From Chloroflexaceae bacterium (GTDB lineage: Bacteria; Chloroflexota; Chloroflexia; Chloroflexales; Chloroflexaceae): a stretch of DNA of 64,000 nucleotides. This document shows, one piece after another, positions 41,832 through 51,100 of this stretch. The first letter of the stretch is position 1, and each line of letters opens with the position of its first letter. The DNA is taken from the NCBI GenBank assembly GCA_028282325.1, contig JANQID010000067.1, positions 28,811-92,810 of the forward strand, written 5' to 3'. Both the position numbers and the translations under genes were made by a program. Below the pieces are notes generated by a model. It was given only the letters and a program-made list of their open reading frames with translations. It was not told the DNA's origin and ran no database searches.

Positions 41832-42646
41832 CAAAACACGTCGCCTGTCATAACGACGTGCAAAATGCCATCGGCGTCGCGTACATACAGCGACCCTAAT
41901 ATATCCACATCTTCAGCCCGCCCGGATACGATCCCTGATGCAGTTTGCACCTGCACCTCCTGGCCGATGGTGATCAGCAACTTGCGCCAGATCGCGTACA
42001 ACTGGTTGCGCTCGCCACGCTGCAATGCCTGGAGCCAGAAATCCATACGCCGCACAACAGCCTGCAGCAACGCCAGCCGTGAGACCGGACGATCCAGAGT
42101 TGACATTATGTGAGTCGGCGGGTAAATCGACGCAATCTCGGCGCCGGGACTCGCACTCACATTGATGCCACAGCCAATGATCGCCCAATCGATAGCTGCG
42201 CTGCTGCTCAACTCAAGCAGAATCCCCGCCGCCTTGCCCAGTGCGCCGTCCATGTAGGGAATCAGTACATCGTTTGGCCATTTTAAGCGTGGCGTCAGAC
42301 CCGTCTCGTGGGCAATTCCCTCGCACACGGAAACACTGGCCATCCAGACCAGCGCCTGAGCATTAACAGATGCCAGCCATGTTGGTCGCAGCGCCAGAGA
42401 AAAGAGCAGCGCACTCTGCGCCGGAGCCATCCAGACTCGCTTCTGACGGCCTCGCCCGGCCGTTTGTTCATCCGTCACGACGAGAAGCGGGAATTCATCT
42501 GCCGACCCGTGTCGCAATCGCTCACGGGCAATATCCATCGTTGAGCTTACCTGCAGATAATACAATACATGGCGTGGCAACACAGTCGTTGCAAGCCCCT
42601 CAAGGATGGATGCTTTCGAGAACGTACCATGTTCCATATGTGGCAT
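41831..42646 (-). CDS. birA: Biotin--[acetyl-CoA-carboxylase] ligase
   Basis: 271 residues from ATG 42646 (MPHMEHG); a TTG at 42664 would add six residues. Motifs of the class I biotin ligase: STMDIARE, EQTAGRGRQKRVW (biotinyl-AMP loop), LKWPNDVLI, GKAAGILLEL and GCGINVS. A C-terminal SH3-like domain (VQTASGIVSGRAEDVDILGSL) completes the enzyme. There is no N-terminal repressor helix-turn-helix, so it is a ligase only. It biotinylates acyl-CoA carboxylases, which in phototrophic Chloroflexota also act in carbon fixation. Confidence 0.92.
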   Translation of the reverse strand: MPHMEHGTFSKASILEGLATTVLPRHVLYYLQVSSTMDIARERLRHGSADEFPLLVVTDEQTAGRGRQKRVWMAPAQSALLFSLALRPTWLASVNAQALVWMASVSVCEGIAHETGLTPRLKWPNDVLIPYMDGALGKAAGILLELSSSAAIDWAIIGCGINVSASPGAEIASIYPPTHIMSTLDRPVSRLALLQAVVRRMDFWLQALQRGERNQLYAIWRKLLITIGQEVQVQTASGIVSGRAEDVDILGSLYVRDADGILHVVMTGDVF

Positions 42647-42720
42647 GGTTATGACAACACTCAAGTTTCAGATAACTCAACCAGATAGCTTGCAGACGCG
42701 CTCCTTAGTATACCATACCT

Positions 42721-42754
42721 CATATGTGTCGCAAATGTCAGAACATTACATATG
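42721..42754. promoter_or_regulatory. Palindromic CATATGT...ACATATG site upstream of bchJ
   Basis: Outer arms CATATGT (42721-42727) and ACATATG (42748-42754) with an inner AATGT/ACATT pair. Located between birA and the bchJ-like gene in an otherwise featureless 300-bp region. Candidate operator; the half site CATATGTG also occurs in the palindrome at 31461. Confidence 0.4.
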
Positions 42755-42893
42755 TCCATAGTTTGCACACGTAGATAGTCAAGCTAGCGGAATTATCTGA
42801 TTAGGCATCGATAATTCCGAAGGCTTTTCTGGATCTAAATTTTGAAATAACCACTCAAAGCTACGAAATGCTGCATGGATTATAGTAAAAGAG

Positions 42894-42902
42894 TGGTATA
42901 AT
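42894..42902 (+). promoter_or_regulatory. Extended -10 promoter of the bchJ-bchE region
   Basis: TGGTATAAT at 42894-42902 with no clear -35 hexamer. A transcript would begin near 42909, giving a leader of about 46 nt that contains the SD hairpin at 42939-42953. Confidence 0.55.
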
Positions 42903-42938
42903 TTACGCAACTTCCCAGCCCTGTAAATTATGCTCAGG

Positions 42939-42953
42939 AGGTTCCGAGAACCT
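42939..42953 (+). other. Leader hairpin overlapping the bchJ ribosome binding site
   Basis: AGGTTC (42939-42944), CGA, GAACCT (42948-42953) is a perfect 6-bp inverted repeat that takes in the end of the AGGAGG at 42936-42941 and ends 1 nt before the ATG. The linear SD-start spacing of 13 nt is too long unless the hairpin folds. Confidence 0.5.
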
Positions 42954-42954
42954 G

Positions 42955-43590
42955 ATGAATGTTCGCCATTGGATTCGGGCATCTGGCGATGCATCCGCGG
43001 TTTTGACATCGGCGGCTCGAATCGGTCCTAATTCGATCATCCAGACGGTCAATGCATTGCGTGAAGCCTATGGCGCTGCCGAAGCTGATGCAATCCTCCA
43101 GCGCGGTGATCATAGCCATCTCATGACAACGCTGCCGAGCGAGATGATCGACGAGCAAGAGTTTCTCACGCTTATACAGATGTTGCGCGATCAAATCGGG
43201 ATCGCAGCAGCCGGCCAGATTCTCCGTCGATCTGGGCAACTCACCGCAGGCTACCTGCTGAAACATCGCATCCCTCGACCGGTGCAACTGCTCTTAAAAA
43301 TTCTCCCCCGCACTGCGGCATTGCGCGTTCTCCTCAGCGCTATTAGCAAACACGCCTGGACATTTGTCGGCAGCGGCACGTTTCGTTTTACGATCAGCGA
43401 GCAATCGTTGATCACCATTACCGATTGCATCGAAAGCCGTGAAATTACGTCTGAAAGGCCCGTGTGCTTCTTTTATACGGGCGCGTTCGAGCGCTTGTTG
43501 CAAGCGCTGATCAATATGCATGCTCAGGTGTGTGAGACAACGTGCCGGGCGTGCGGAGATCGTCAGTGCCGATTCGATATTGTATTTTAA
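42955..43590 (+). CDS. bchJ: V4R-domain protein, BchJ-like (bacteriochlorophyll synthesis)
   Basis: 211 residues from ATG 42955. N-terminal helical part with AARIGPNSIIQTVNALREAYG and a C-terminal V4R (4-vinyl reductase) domain ending in CETTCRACGDRQCRF, the Cys cluster typical of BchJ. It was named for 8-vinyl reduction, but established vinyl reductases are BciA/BciB, and BchJ is thought rather to help handle tetrapyrrole intermediates. Placement 147 nt before bchE on the same strand supports a role at the cyclase step. Start spacing is odd (see the leader hairpin). Confidence 0.82.
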   Translation: MNVRHWIRASGDASAVLTSAARIGPNSIIQTVNALREAYGAAEADAILQRGDHSHLMTTLPSEMIDEQEFLTLIQMLRDQIGIAAAGQILRRSGQLTAGYLLKHRIPRPVQLLLKILPRTAALRVLLSAISKHAWTFVGSGTFRFTISEQSLITITDCIESREITSERPVCFFYTGAFERLLQALINMHAQVCETTCRACGDRQCRFDIVF

Positions 43591-43737
43591 TACTGCATCG
43601 AAATATTTTTGGTCTCGTAGTACAGAGTCTGTCGTTAGCTCATGAAAAGTCGAGCGTTGTGCTGTCAAGCTGGCGGCGTCGGACCAACCTGATCCGAATG
43701 GTAAGGTCCAGACAAACCACGTTGTAAGGAGTGCATT

Positions 43738-45411
43738 ATGCGGATTATGATGATCCAGCCCAACTACCACGCCGGGGGTGCGGAGATCGCCGGAAACTGG
43801 CCTCCTAGCTGGGTCGCCTATGTCGGCGGCTCACTAAAGGAGGCGGGGTACGACAACATTCGCTTTGTCGATGCGATGACGAATGATATCCCCGACGACG
43901 CATTGCGAACGTTGATCCAGCGCAACAAACCCGATGTTGTGCTTGCCACCGCCATCACCCCGATGATCTACAAGGCGCAGCATACCCTCAAGATTGTCAA
44001 AGAACTGAACCCGAATACGCATACCATCTTGGGCGGCGTGCATCCCACGTTTATGTACACCGAGATTCTCAATGAGGCGCCGTGGGTCGATTACATCGTG
44101 CGTGGTGAAGGCGAAGAGATTGCGGTCAACTTGATGCGCTCGATCGAGGCCGGCAGCGATAAGAAGGATCGCTACGAGATCAAGGGCCTGGCGTTCCTGG
44201 ATGAAAATGGCCGGACTGTGGCAACTGAAGCGCATCCCGTCATTGCCAATCTCGACACGCTGATGCCGGACTGGAGTCTGCTGGAGTGGGATAAGTATAT
44301 TTATGTTCCGATGAATGTGCGGGTGGCCGTACCCAATTTCGCACGCGGGTGCCCCTTCACATGCCGTTTCTGCTCACAGTGGAAGTTCTGGCGCAAATAT
44401 CGCGCCCGCAGCCCCAAGCACTTCGTCGATGAGATTGAGACTCTGGTCAAGGACCACAACATTGGCTTCTTTATTCTGGCCGACGAAGAGCCTTCCATCA
44501 ATAAGAAAAAGTTTATCGCATTGTGCCAGGAGTTGATTGATCGCAAGCTCAACATCCCCTGGGGCATCAATACCCGCGTGACCGACATTCTGCGCGACGA
44601 GAAGGAGCTGCCGTTTTATCGCAAGGCCGGCCTGTTCCACGTCTCGCTCGGCACCGAAGCGGCGGCGCAGATGAACCTGAACCGCTTCCGCAAGCAGACG
44701 ACCATCGAGCAGAACAAATACGCGGTCAAGCTGCTCAAAGACAACGGTATGTTCGCCGAAGTCCAGTTCATTATGGGCCTGGAAAATGAGACTCCCGAAA
44801 CCATCGAAGAGACCTACAACCTGGCGATGGACTGGAAGCCGGATATGACGAACTGGAATATGTACACGCCCTGGCCGTTCGCCGAGTTGTTCGAGGAGTT
44901 GGGCGATCGGGTCGAAGTGCGCGACTATTCCAAGTATAACTTCGTCAGCCCGATTATTCAGCCCGATTCGATGGATCGCGAAGATGTGCTGCGCGGCGTT
45001 CTGAAAAACTATGCGCGTTTCTATATGCACAAATCGTTCTTAGACTACCCGTTCGTCCGCGACCCGTTCAAACGCAAATATGCGATGGGTTGTCTGCGCG
45101 CATTTGCTCAGACCACTGTCACCAAGCGCTTCTACGACCTCGGTCGCGTCAGCCCGACCGGCGAGATCGATCTCGGCTTCGACGAGTCCCGCGTCCTTAC
45201 GCGTAATCAGATCGCGGATCTGAAGGCGGTACGACCCGACCTGAAAGCCGACATCACATATGGCGGCGCGATCCCGGTGGGCATCGATATGGACGAAGTC
45301 AAGCTCCAGCTTGAGGAGAATGCCCTGAACGTGCCGCTCACCGAAGAAGAGATTGCCAAGAATGCCGCGCTGGAGCAAGGCGGCGATCAGGCTTTGTCGG
45401 CTGGTGCGTAA
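43738..45411 (+). CDS. bchE: Mg-protoporphyrin IX monomethyl ester oxidative cyclase, anaerobic type
   Basis: 557 residues from ATG 43738, with AGGAG 6 nt upstream. N-terminal cobalamin-binding-like domain (MIQPNYHAGGAEIAGNWPPSW is the BchE hallmark, here read from residue 5) and a radical-SAM core with Cys205-X3-Cys209-X2-Cys212 in RGCPFTCRFCSQW. A C-terminal extension of about 150 residues follows. The enzyme forms the fifth ring of chlorophylls using water as oxygen source, needing B12, SAM and a 4Fe-4S cluster. Presence of this form shows anaerobic bacteriochlorophyll synthesis. Confidence 0.94.
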   Translation: MRIMMIQPNYHAGGAEIAGNWPPSWVAYVGGSLKEAGYDNIRFVDAMTNDIPDDALRTLIQRNKPDVVLATAITPMIYKAQHTLKIVKELNPNTHTILGGVHPTFMYTEILNEAPWVDYIVRGEGEEIAVNLMRSIEAGSDKKDRYEIKGLAFLDENGRTVATEAHPVIANLDTLMPDWSLLEWDKYIYVPMNVRVAVPNFARGCPFTCRFCSQWKFWRKYRARSPKHFVDEIETLVKDHNIGFFILADEEPSINKKKFIALCQELIDRKLNIPWGINTRVTDILRDEKELPFYRKAGLFHVSLGTEAAAQMNLNRFRKQTTIEQNKYAVKLLKDNGMFAEVQFIMGLENETPETIEETYNLAMDWKPDMTNWNMYTPWPFAELFEELGDRVEVRDYSKYNFVSPIIQPDSMDREDVLRGVLKNYARFYMHKSFLDYPFVRDPFKRKYAMGCLRAFAQTTVTKRFYDLGRVSPTGEIDLGFDESRVLTRNQIADLKAVRPDLKADITYGGAIPVGIDMDEVKLQLEENALNVPLTEEEIAKNAALEQGGDQALSAGA

Positions 45412-45501
45412 TCCAAACGGCTGTGTGGCGGATATGGTAAAATAGCGATGGAAACCGCACAGCGTAACCTATCTCCTGGTTGTTTATTACCGAGTTGGGG
45501 C

Positions 45502-45536
45502 CTGGGGGCGGCTTTGCCGCCCCCAGATCGATCTGG
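45502..45536. terminator. GC-rich hairpin plus palindrome after bchE
   Basis: CTGGGGGCGGC (45502-45512), TTT, GCCGCCCCCAG (45516-45526): a perfect 11-bp stem with a 3-nt loop. It overlaps a second palindrome, CCAGATCGATCTGG (45523-45536). No U-tract. It likely acts as a 3' end or stability element of the bchE transcript. Confidence 0.6.
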
Positions 45537-45622
45537 AACGCCTCCTTGCCAGATGGCCAACCACGCTCCGCCTTCACCAGAAGATTGCGCTTATATGCAA
45601 GCATGAACAAAAAGCAGGAGCT

Positions 45623-46561
45623 ATGGGTACATTTGTTTCAAAATCGTCCACGCTCACGGATCGTCAAGCCCCATCTCCAGATCTGATCGAACTCGCCGCC
45701 CGACCAACGCAACACATCTCACTTGACGGTCGCTCGATCGCCTATCGCCATGCTGGCGATGGCCCGCCGCTATTGCTTATTCATGGCTGGGCAAGTTCGT
45801 CTCGATATTGGGCCGGCACTATTTCACACTTTGCCGACGCTTATAGCGTCTATGCGCCCGATATGCCCGGCTTCGGCGAATCGACGCCTCTTTCCGCGCC
45901 GATTGATGTTGATCGTATGGCCGACGAGGTGATCGCATTCGCCGATGCCCTTGGCTTGCAGCAATTCGATCTCAACGGACACTCGTTCGGCGCGGCAGTT
46001 GCGACATCAATCGCCGCCCGCTATCCGGATCGCATCAATCGGTTGATCCTCGCTTGCCTCAGCGCCCCGCGCAATCCCGTCGAGTTCACCTTGCTCGGCC
46101 AAGCGCATTGCCAGGCGTTTTTTTCGGCGTTGTGGATGCGGCCCTGGCTGACTGTGTGGAAGCCCTGGATCGAAATGTGGAAGCCTTGGGTAGCTCAGCA
46201 GTGGAGTACGCCTCCGGTTGCACGGACTCTCGCCTCGCGCTTTTTCTACCAGACTCCGGAAAACACCGATTTGTTAAGCGCAGGCGTCATTGATCTAGTG
46301 CGTATGGACGCGCGGGTCGCCCTGGAGAGCGCAGCCAGCGCTGGCGACCCCGGCATTATTGCCGCGCTTCGGACAATCACCGCACCAACGCTGGTTGTGG
46401 GGGGGGATTCTGACTTGATTATGCCGCCTTCGGGCGTGGCGGCATTGGCACAGCTGACGCCGAACAGCCGGTTGGCCTGGGTTGAGCAGTGCGGACATGT
46501 TCCGATGGTTGAACAGCCAGACGCTTATCACGGCATCGTGCGCGATTTTCTCGCCGCGTAG
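45623..46561 (+). CDS. Alpha/beta hydrolase
   Basis: 312 residues from ATG 45623 (AGGAG is close, 2 nt upstream). Classical fold motifs: oxyanion loop LLLIHGWASSSRYW, nucleophile Ser in NGHSFGAAVA, acid in LVVGGDSDLIMPP and His in CGHVPMVEQP, giving a complete triad. A Trp-rich lid (MRPWLTVWKPWIEMWKPW) suggests a hydrophobic substrate. BchO-type hydrolases in phototrophs look similar, and bchE is upstream, but the link is only suggestive. Confidence 0.85.
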   Translation: MGTFVSKSSTLTDRQAPSPDLIELAARPTQHISLDGRSIAYRHAGDGPPLLLIHGWASSSRYWAGTISHFADAYSVYAPDMPGFGESTPLSAPIDVDRMADEVIAFADALGLQQFDLNGHSFGAAVATSIAARYPDRINRLILACLSAPRNPVEFTLLGQAHCQAFFSALWMRPWLTVWKPWIEMWKPWVAQQWSTPPVARTLASRFFYQTPENTDLLSAGVIDLVRMDARVALESAASAGDPGIIAALRTITAPTLVVGGDSDLIMPPSGVAALAQLTPNSRLAWVEQCGHVPMVEQPDAYHGIVRDFLAA

Positions 46562-46587
46562 GTGTTTGTTCGCACCAGAGATAGCCG

Positions 46588-46626
46588 GATCGGCGATGCG
46601 GTGTGCTTAGCGCCGCATCGCCGATC
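46588..46626. terminator. Bidirectional hairpin between the hydrolase gene and leuB
   Basis: GATCGGCGATGCGG (46588-46601) and CCGCATCGCCGATC (46613-46626) form a perfect 14-bp stem with an 11-nt loop between convergent genes. Short T-runs only. Confidence 0.75.
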
Positions 46627-46642
46627 TGTTGTGAGTGCTGGA

Positions 46643-47722
46643 TCAGGCTGCAAGCACTCGCTCGGCCACCGCTGCACCAACTTGCATTGTGCTAGCAACT
46701 TCCTGACCGGGCCGGGCAATGTCTCCTGTTACGACGCCGGCGTCGAGCGTCGCAAATACTGCCGCCTCAACAGCGTGAGCCTCGGCCCCCAATCCGAATG
46801 AGTGGCGCAACATCAACGCAACGCTCAGGATCATCGCTAGCGGATTAGCCTTGCCCTGACCCGCAATATCCGGGGCGCTGCCATGGATTGGCTCGTACAA
46901 CCCCATGCGGCCCTCGCCCAATGACGCGCTCGGCAACATCCCCATCGAACCGGCCAGCATCGAGGCCTCGTCGGTCAGAATATCGCCGAACATATTTTCG
47001 GTGACGATCACGTCAAAGTCAGCGGGGCGGCGGATGAGATGCATAGCGCACGCATCAACAAGCATCGTCTCGAATTGCAGATCGGCAAACTCCTCGTTGA
47101 CAATCCGCGTTGTAACGCTCCGCCACAGACGGCTCGACTCGAGTACATTGGCCTTGTCAACCATCGTGAGCTTGCCTCGCCGCAGGCGCGCCAGATTCCC
47201 GGCTGTACGCACTATCCGCGCGATCTCAGCTTCGGTATAGATGCAAAGATCGCTGGCCCACTCGCCGTGCGCATCACGTCCGCGATCTTTCTCGCCAAAA
47301 TATATTCCGCCGGTCAACTCGCGTACGACAACCAGATCAACGCCTTGTAGTCGTTCAGGGCGTAAAGGCGATGCATTCAACAACAGCGGGTGAATCGTAA
47401 CCGGTCGCAGGTTTGCGAACAATCCGAGTGCCTTGCGAATACCGAGCAGACCCTGTTCGGGGCGTATCTTTGCGTTGGGATCATCCCATTTTGGGCCGCC
47501 GACTGCGCCGAGCAATATTGCATCGCTTTTGTGGCACATATCCAGCGTGGCATCGGGAAGCGCCGTCCCGGTCGCATCAATCGCGCAGCCGCCGATCAAT
47601 CCCTCGTTGATAGTGAAACGATGGTCAAACCGATCACTGACCGCTGTCAATACCTTGATTCCCTCGGCAACCACTTCAGGCCCAATTCCATCGCCCGCCA
47701 GCGCTGCGACAATGCATTCCAT
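46643..47722 (-). CDS. leuB: 3-isopropylmalate dehydrogenase
   Basis: 359 residues from ATG 47722, with GAGGAG upstream. It oxidises and decarboxylates 3-isopropylmalate in leucine synthesis. Motifs: [14 protein letters not shown] at the N-terminus, [70 protein letters not shown] (in parts) and [18 protein letters not shown]. LeuB is favoured over tartrate or isocitrate dehydrogenases by [12 protein letters not shown]. No other leu genes are adjacent. Confidence 0.95.
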   Translation of the reverse strand: MECIVAALAGDGIGPEVVAEGIKVLTAVSDRFDHRFTINEGLIGGCAIDATGTALPDATLDMCHKSDAILLGAVGGPKWDDPNAKIRPEQGLLGIRKALGLFANLRPVTIHPLLLNASPLRPERLQGVDLVVVRELTGGIYFGEKDRGRDAHGEWASDLCIYTEAEIARIVRTAGNLARLRRGKLTMVDKANVLESSRLWRSVTTRIVNEEFADLQFETMLVDACAMHLIRRPADFDVIVTENMFGDILTDEASMLAGSMGMLPSASLGEGRMGLYEPIHGSAPDIAGQGKANPLAMILSVALMLRHSFGLGAEAHAVEAAVFATLDAGVVTGDIARPGQEVASTMQVGAAVAERVLAA

Positions 47723-47892
47723 AAATCATCTCCTCAAATAACAAGATTGAAGCGCTGTAAATGTCCTCTGCTCACGCGCCTTCAAGAGGAACGCAGCGTA
47801 GAAAATACGCATTACTCTGGTAACGCCCTGGTAACTTTTGACCGTTATGCTGCGTTCGCAACTTACGACACAGCACGAACAGCGAGGAAGAT

Positions 47893-48126
47893 ATGGGTGT
47901 TCGCAGAATAGAATCATTTCTGCTCCGGCTCGTCGTTCAGGATGATAACACAACTGCGCCGAAGTCCTGGCGGGGCCGAATCCAGCACATTGCCACGGGG
48001 GAAGAACAGAAGATTGACCAGATCCACGACGCAGTCACCTTCATTACGACGCATCTTGGCAGGACAAACGTCGCGATTGCGCCGTCTCAAATAGATGCTG
48101 AAGAAGACGATACAGCACAGCCGTGA
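47893..48126 (+). CDS. Small conserved-type hypothetical protein
   Basis: 77 residues from ATG 47893, with GAGGAAG close upstream. Core pattern RIESFLLRLVVQ, then PKSWRGRIQHIATGEEQ and DAVTFITTHL. I recognise this WRGR-I-QH-GEE pattern as recurring in small proteins of Chloroflexota but know no function. It sits between the leuB start and the STAND/SARP gene, whose 3' end faces it. Probably a single-gene unit. Confidence 0.65.
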   Translation: MGVRRIESFLLRLVVQDDNTTAPKSWRGRIQHIATGEEQKIDQIHDAVTFITTHLGRTNVAIAPSQIDAEEDDTAQP

Positions 48127-48174
48127 AGGATGACAAAACTTATGTCAGACGCGATGCAATCCCATTAGTCAGGT

Positions 48175-51100
48175 TCAATTTTTCCGTATCTCGTCGTAGA
48201 GCGTCACCGTTTCGGGCAATGGCGGGACGCCCAACTCAGATTGAAGAGCTGACACACACCGCGCATACAGCCGCAATGCCGTGCTACGTTCACCCAGATG
48301 AGCGTATGCTTGCATTAGAAGCCGATAAGCTTCCTCTTGAGCTTGATCATACTCCAAAACGCGCCAGGCCAACCCGATCGCCTCGTGCGTCGCATTTTGT
48401 TCTAGCAACAAGCTTCCCAGCCGCAACGCCGCTTCGTTGAATAACAACCCCAACCTCTCCCGCTCAACAACAGACCAATCTTCATACAAGCTATCGGGCA
48501 ATAGCACGCCGCCATATAGATCAACGGCCTGTCGATATGCCGCAATAGCCTCGATAGGATTCTGGGCATGTTCGGCTTGGCGCCCATGCGCTACCGAATC
48601 GGCGAAATCGATGATGTCGAACTGGTGATCGCTCTGCGTGTTAAACCCATAGGTATCGCTGTGCTGAATAATATAGTGCGATGGCGCTCCCTCCGGTCGT
48701 TCCGGTTCGAGCGCCTTGGTCAAGCGGCTCAATGTAACGCGCAGATTATTGGCGGCCGCATCCATTTCGAGACCTGGCCAGAGCGTATCCATAATTTGAT
48801 CACGCGATAGCATACGCCCTCGTTCAGTGATCAAGAGTTGCAGCAGTTGACGGGCTTTAATGCTGCGCCAGTCACGATCACGTATTTCCTCTTCGCCGCG
48901 CCAGACGCTGAACGCTCCCAGCATTCGCACATGCAACCTGTACGAAGGTCGATAGACCAAGCGTTCAAGGGCCGCCTCTGCTTCAGAGCGAACCTGCGAG
49001 TTGCGATCCTTGAGCAGACCGCGTAACGTTGAGTATGCGCCTGTTGCACCCAAGTCGCCGAGCAAAGCAGTGATACGGGTGCGGATATCGACGGATGAAG
49101 CGTCTTCAAGTATTTTCAATAACAGCGGTGTGGCGTCGTTGTGCAATTGGCGTCGTAAAATGCTCGCCGACGAATTAGGCGCCAGACCATAATGCAGCGC
49201 TTCAACTACCGCGTCGTGGATTGTCGCGAATGGCAACAGTGGGAAAAATCCATAGCCTTGCAATTCAGCCAGCGACCAACCTGCCCGTAATGCGGCATCT
49301 CGCGCAGTCGCATCGCCCGCTCGGCTGGCCAGAGCGGCGGCATAGAGATTCGCCAACACCAGAAACAGGCCATCTTTGCGGGCTTGCATTAAGCTAATCA
49401 AATCCTGAACCTGAAGACGTGCGCGCTCGATTTCGCCACCTTCGCCGAAGATAATCACAAAGAGCAAGCGCATCCACAAATCGTGCGAGTTAAGAAAAGA
49501 ATATTGCGCCTGAGCGGAATCGGATCGCCCTGGCGTATCAATTCGCGTCTGGCGCACAAGTGCGAGCGCCGATTCCATTGCCGAATCAACCTGGCCCGTT
49601 TGAAACTCCAGAAACGTCTCAAGTGCTTGAACGCGGGTCAACAGCGCTCGCGCGCCGCTACGGTTCGCTGCGGAACGGGCGCGGGCCAGATAGGTTGTCG
49701 CTTCATCCAGGCGTCCTTGCGCCAGCAGGAGAAATGCCAGCGATGCAGCGCTTGACCCGATAACACCATCGCTGGCGAAGTCGCTCAAGCGGTGATGGGT
49801 TTGCAGCGCGAGATCGATCGCCTCGTTGCCAAAGCCTTGCAAAAATAGCGCCTGGGCTTTCTGGCGAAGCAGATGTTGGCGGAGGCGGTCATCGCGATCA
49901 ATCTGAGGAACAATCAATGCTTCGTTAACCGATGTCAGTGCCGCCGAGGGACGCCCTTGCTGAAGATATATCGATGACAGTATCAGTGACTGCAACCACT
50001 GCCAGAAGGGGCTGCGCGGTTGTGAAACAGCGCGTGCAGCCACGCGCAAGGCGGCGGAATAGCGCCCCCGACTGTAGAGCACTGCCACCACGCTAACCAG
50101 CGAAGCGCCCCGTGCCCATGCATCGCGCGCCTTATTGGCGGCACGCACGGCGCGTTTGCACACCGCAATGAACGTGTCAGGCCAATCGTCCCAGAAGTGC
50201 AGCATTGCCAGATCGCTGAGCGCACGCAACTCGCGCTGATGCGCGCCCTGCGCACGATACAGCTCCGCTGCGGCGCTAATCGCTTGCGTAGCTTGATCGA
50301 GATCAGCCATGGGCTGACTCCACCCCCACATATGCAGCAATTCAGGATCACTGTCACGAATGCTCGCCGGAATTTGCGCCAGCCAGCGGCGGATCGCCTC
50401 GCGGCGCGGCGTGTTGAGGAGCGGCCAGGCATGTTCGCGCAATGCACGGGCCAGTTCATCGGTAGCGCCGGCTTCCGCGAAATGCTCAAGCGCTGCCTCC
50501 AGATTCGACAACCTCTCTTGCGCGCGGCCAAACAATCGCTGCATGGCATTCCAGGCTTCGTCATCAAGCCGGTTGCGCGCGCGCTTCAGCAACAGGTTGC
50601 GCCACAACGGATGGAACCGCAGCAATGTCCCACGTTCATTCAGCGGTGTCAATGGCAATCCCATATGCTGCGCTTGCGCGATCATCTGCTCGCTGTTCGA
50701 TTGATCGAGCACTTCGTTCAGCATTGCAGCATCAAATTGATCGGGGACTGCTGTGAGCGACAGAAAATCAAGCAAATCGGATGGCAAATCGGCGAGCGCT
50801 TCGCTGGCCAGATAATCGAAGAGATCCTGCTGATATGTTTCAATCGTTCGCAGGTATTCTAGACGTTGCTCTGCGGGCTGGCGGGCTAGGGTTCGTGCGA
50901 CCAGTTGCAGGCTCAAAGCCCAGCCTTCGGTGCGATCCAGCAGCAGATCCAATGCTTCATCGTCGAGTTGAACATTGTAACGTTCAAGCAACGTACGCGC
51001 CTCGCCCACATTTAGCGACAGGTCATGCTGGAAGACCTCAATCAGCGCCCCCTCGGCGCGCAGGCGCGGCAACGGCGCAACGCTGATCGGGCGGCGGGAA

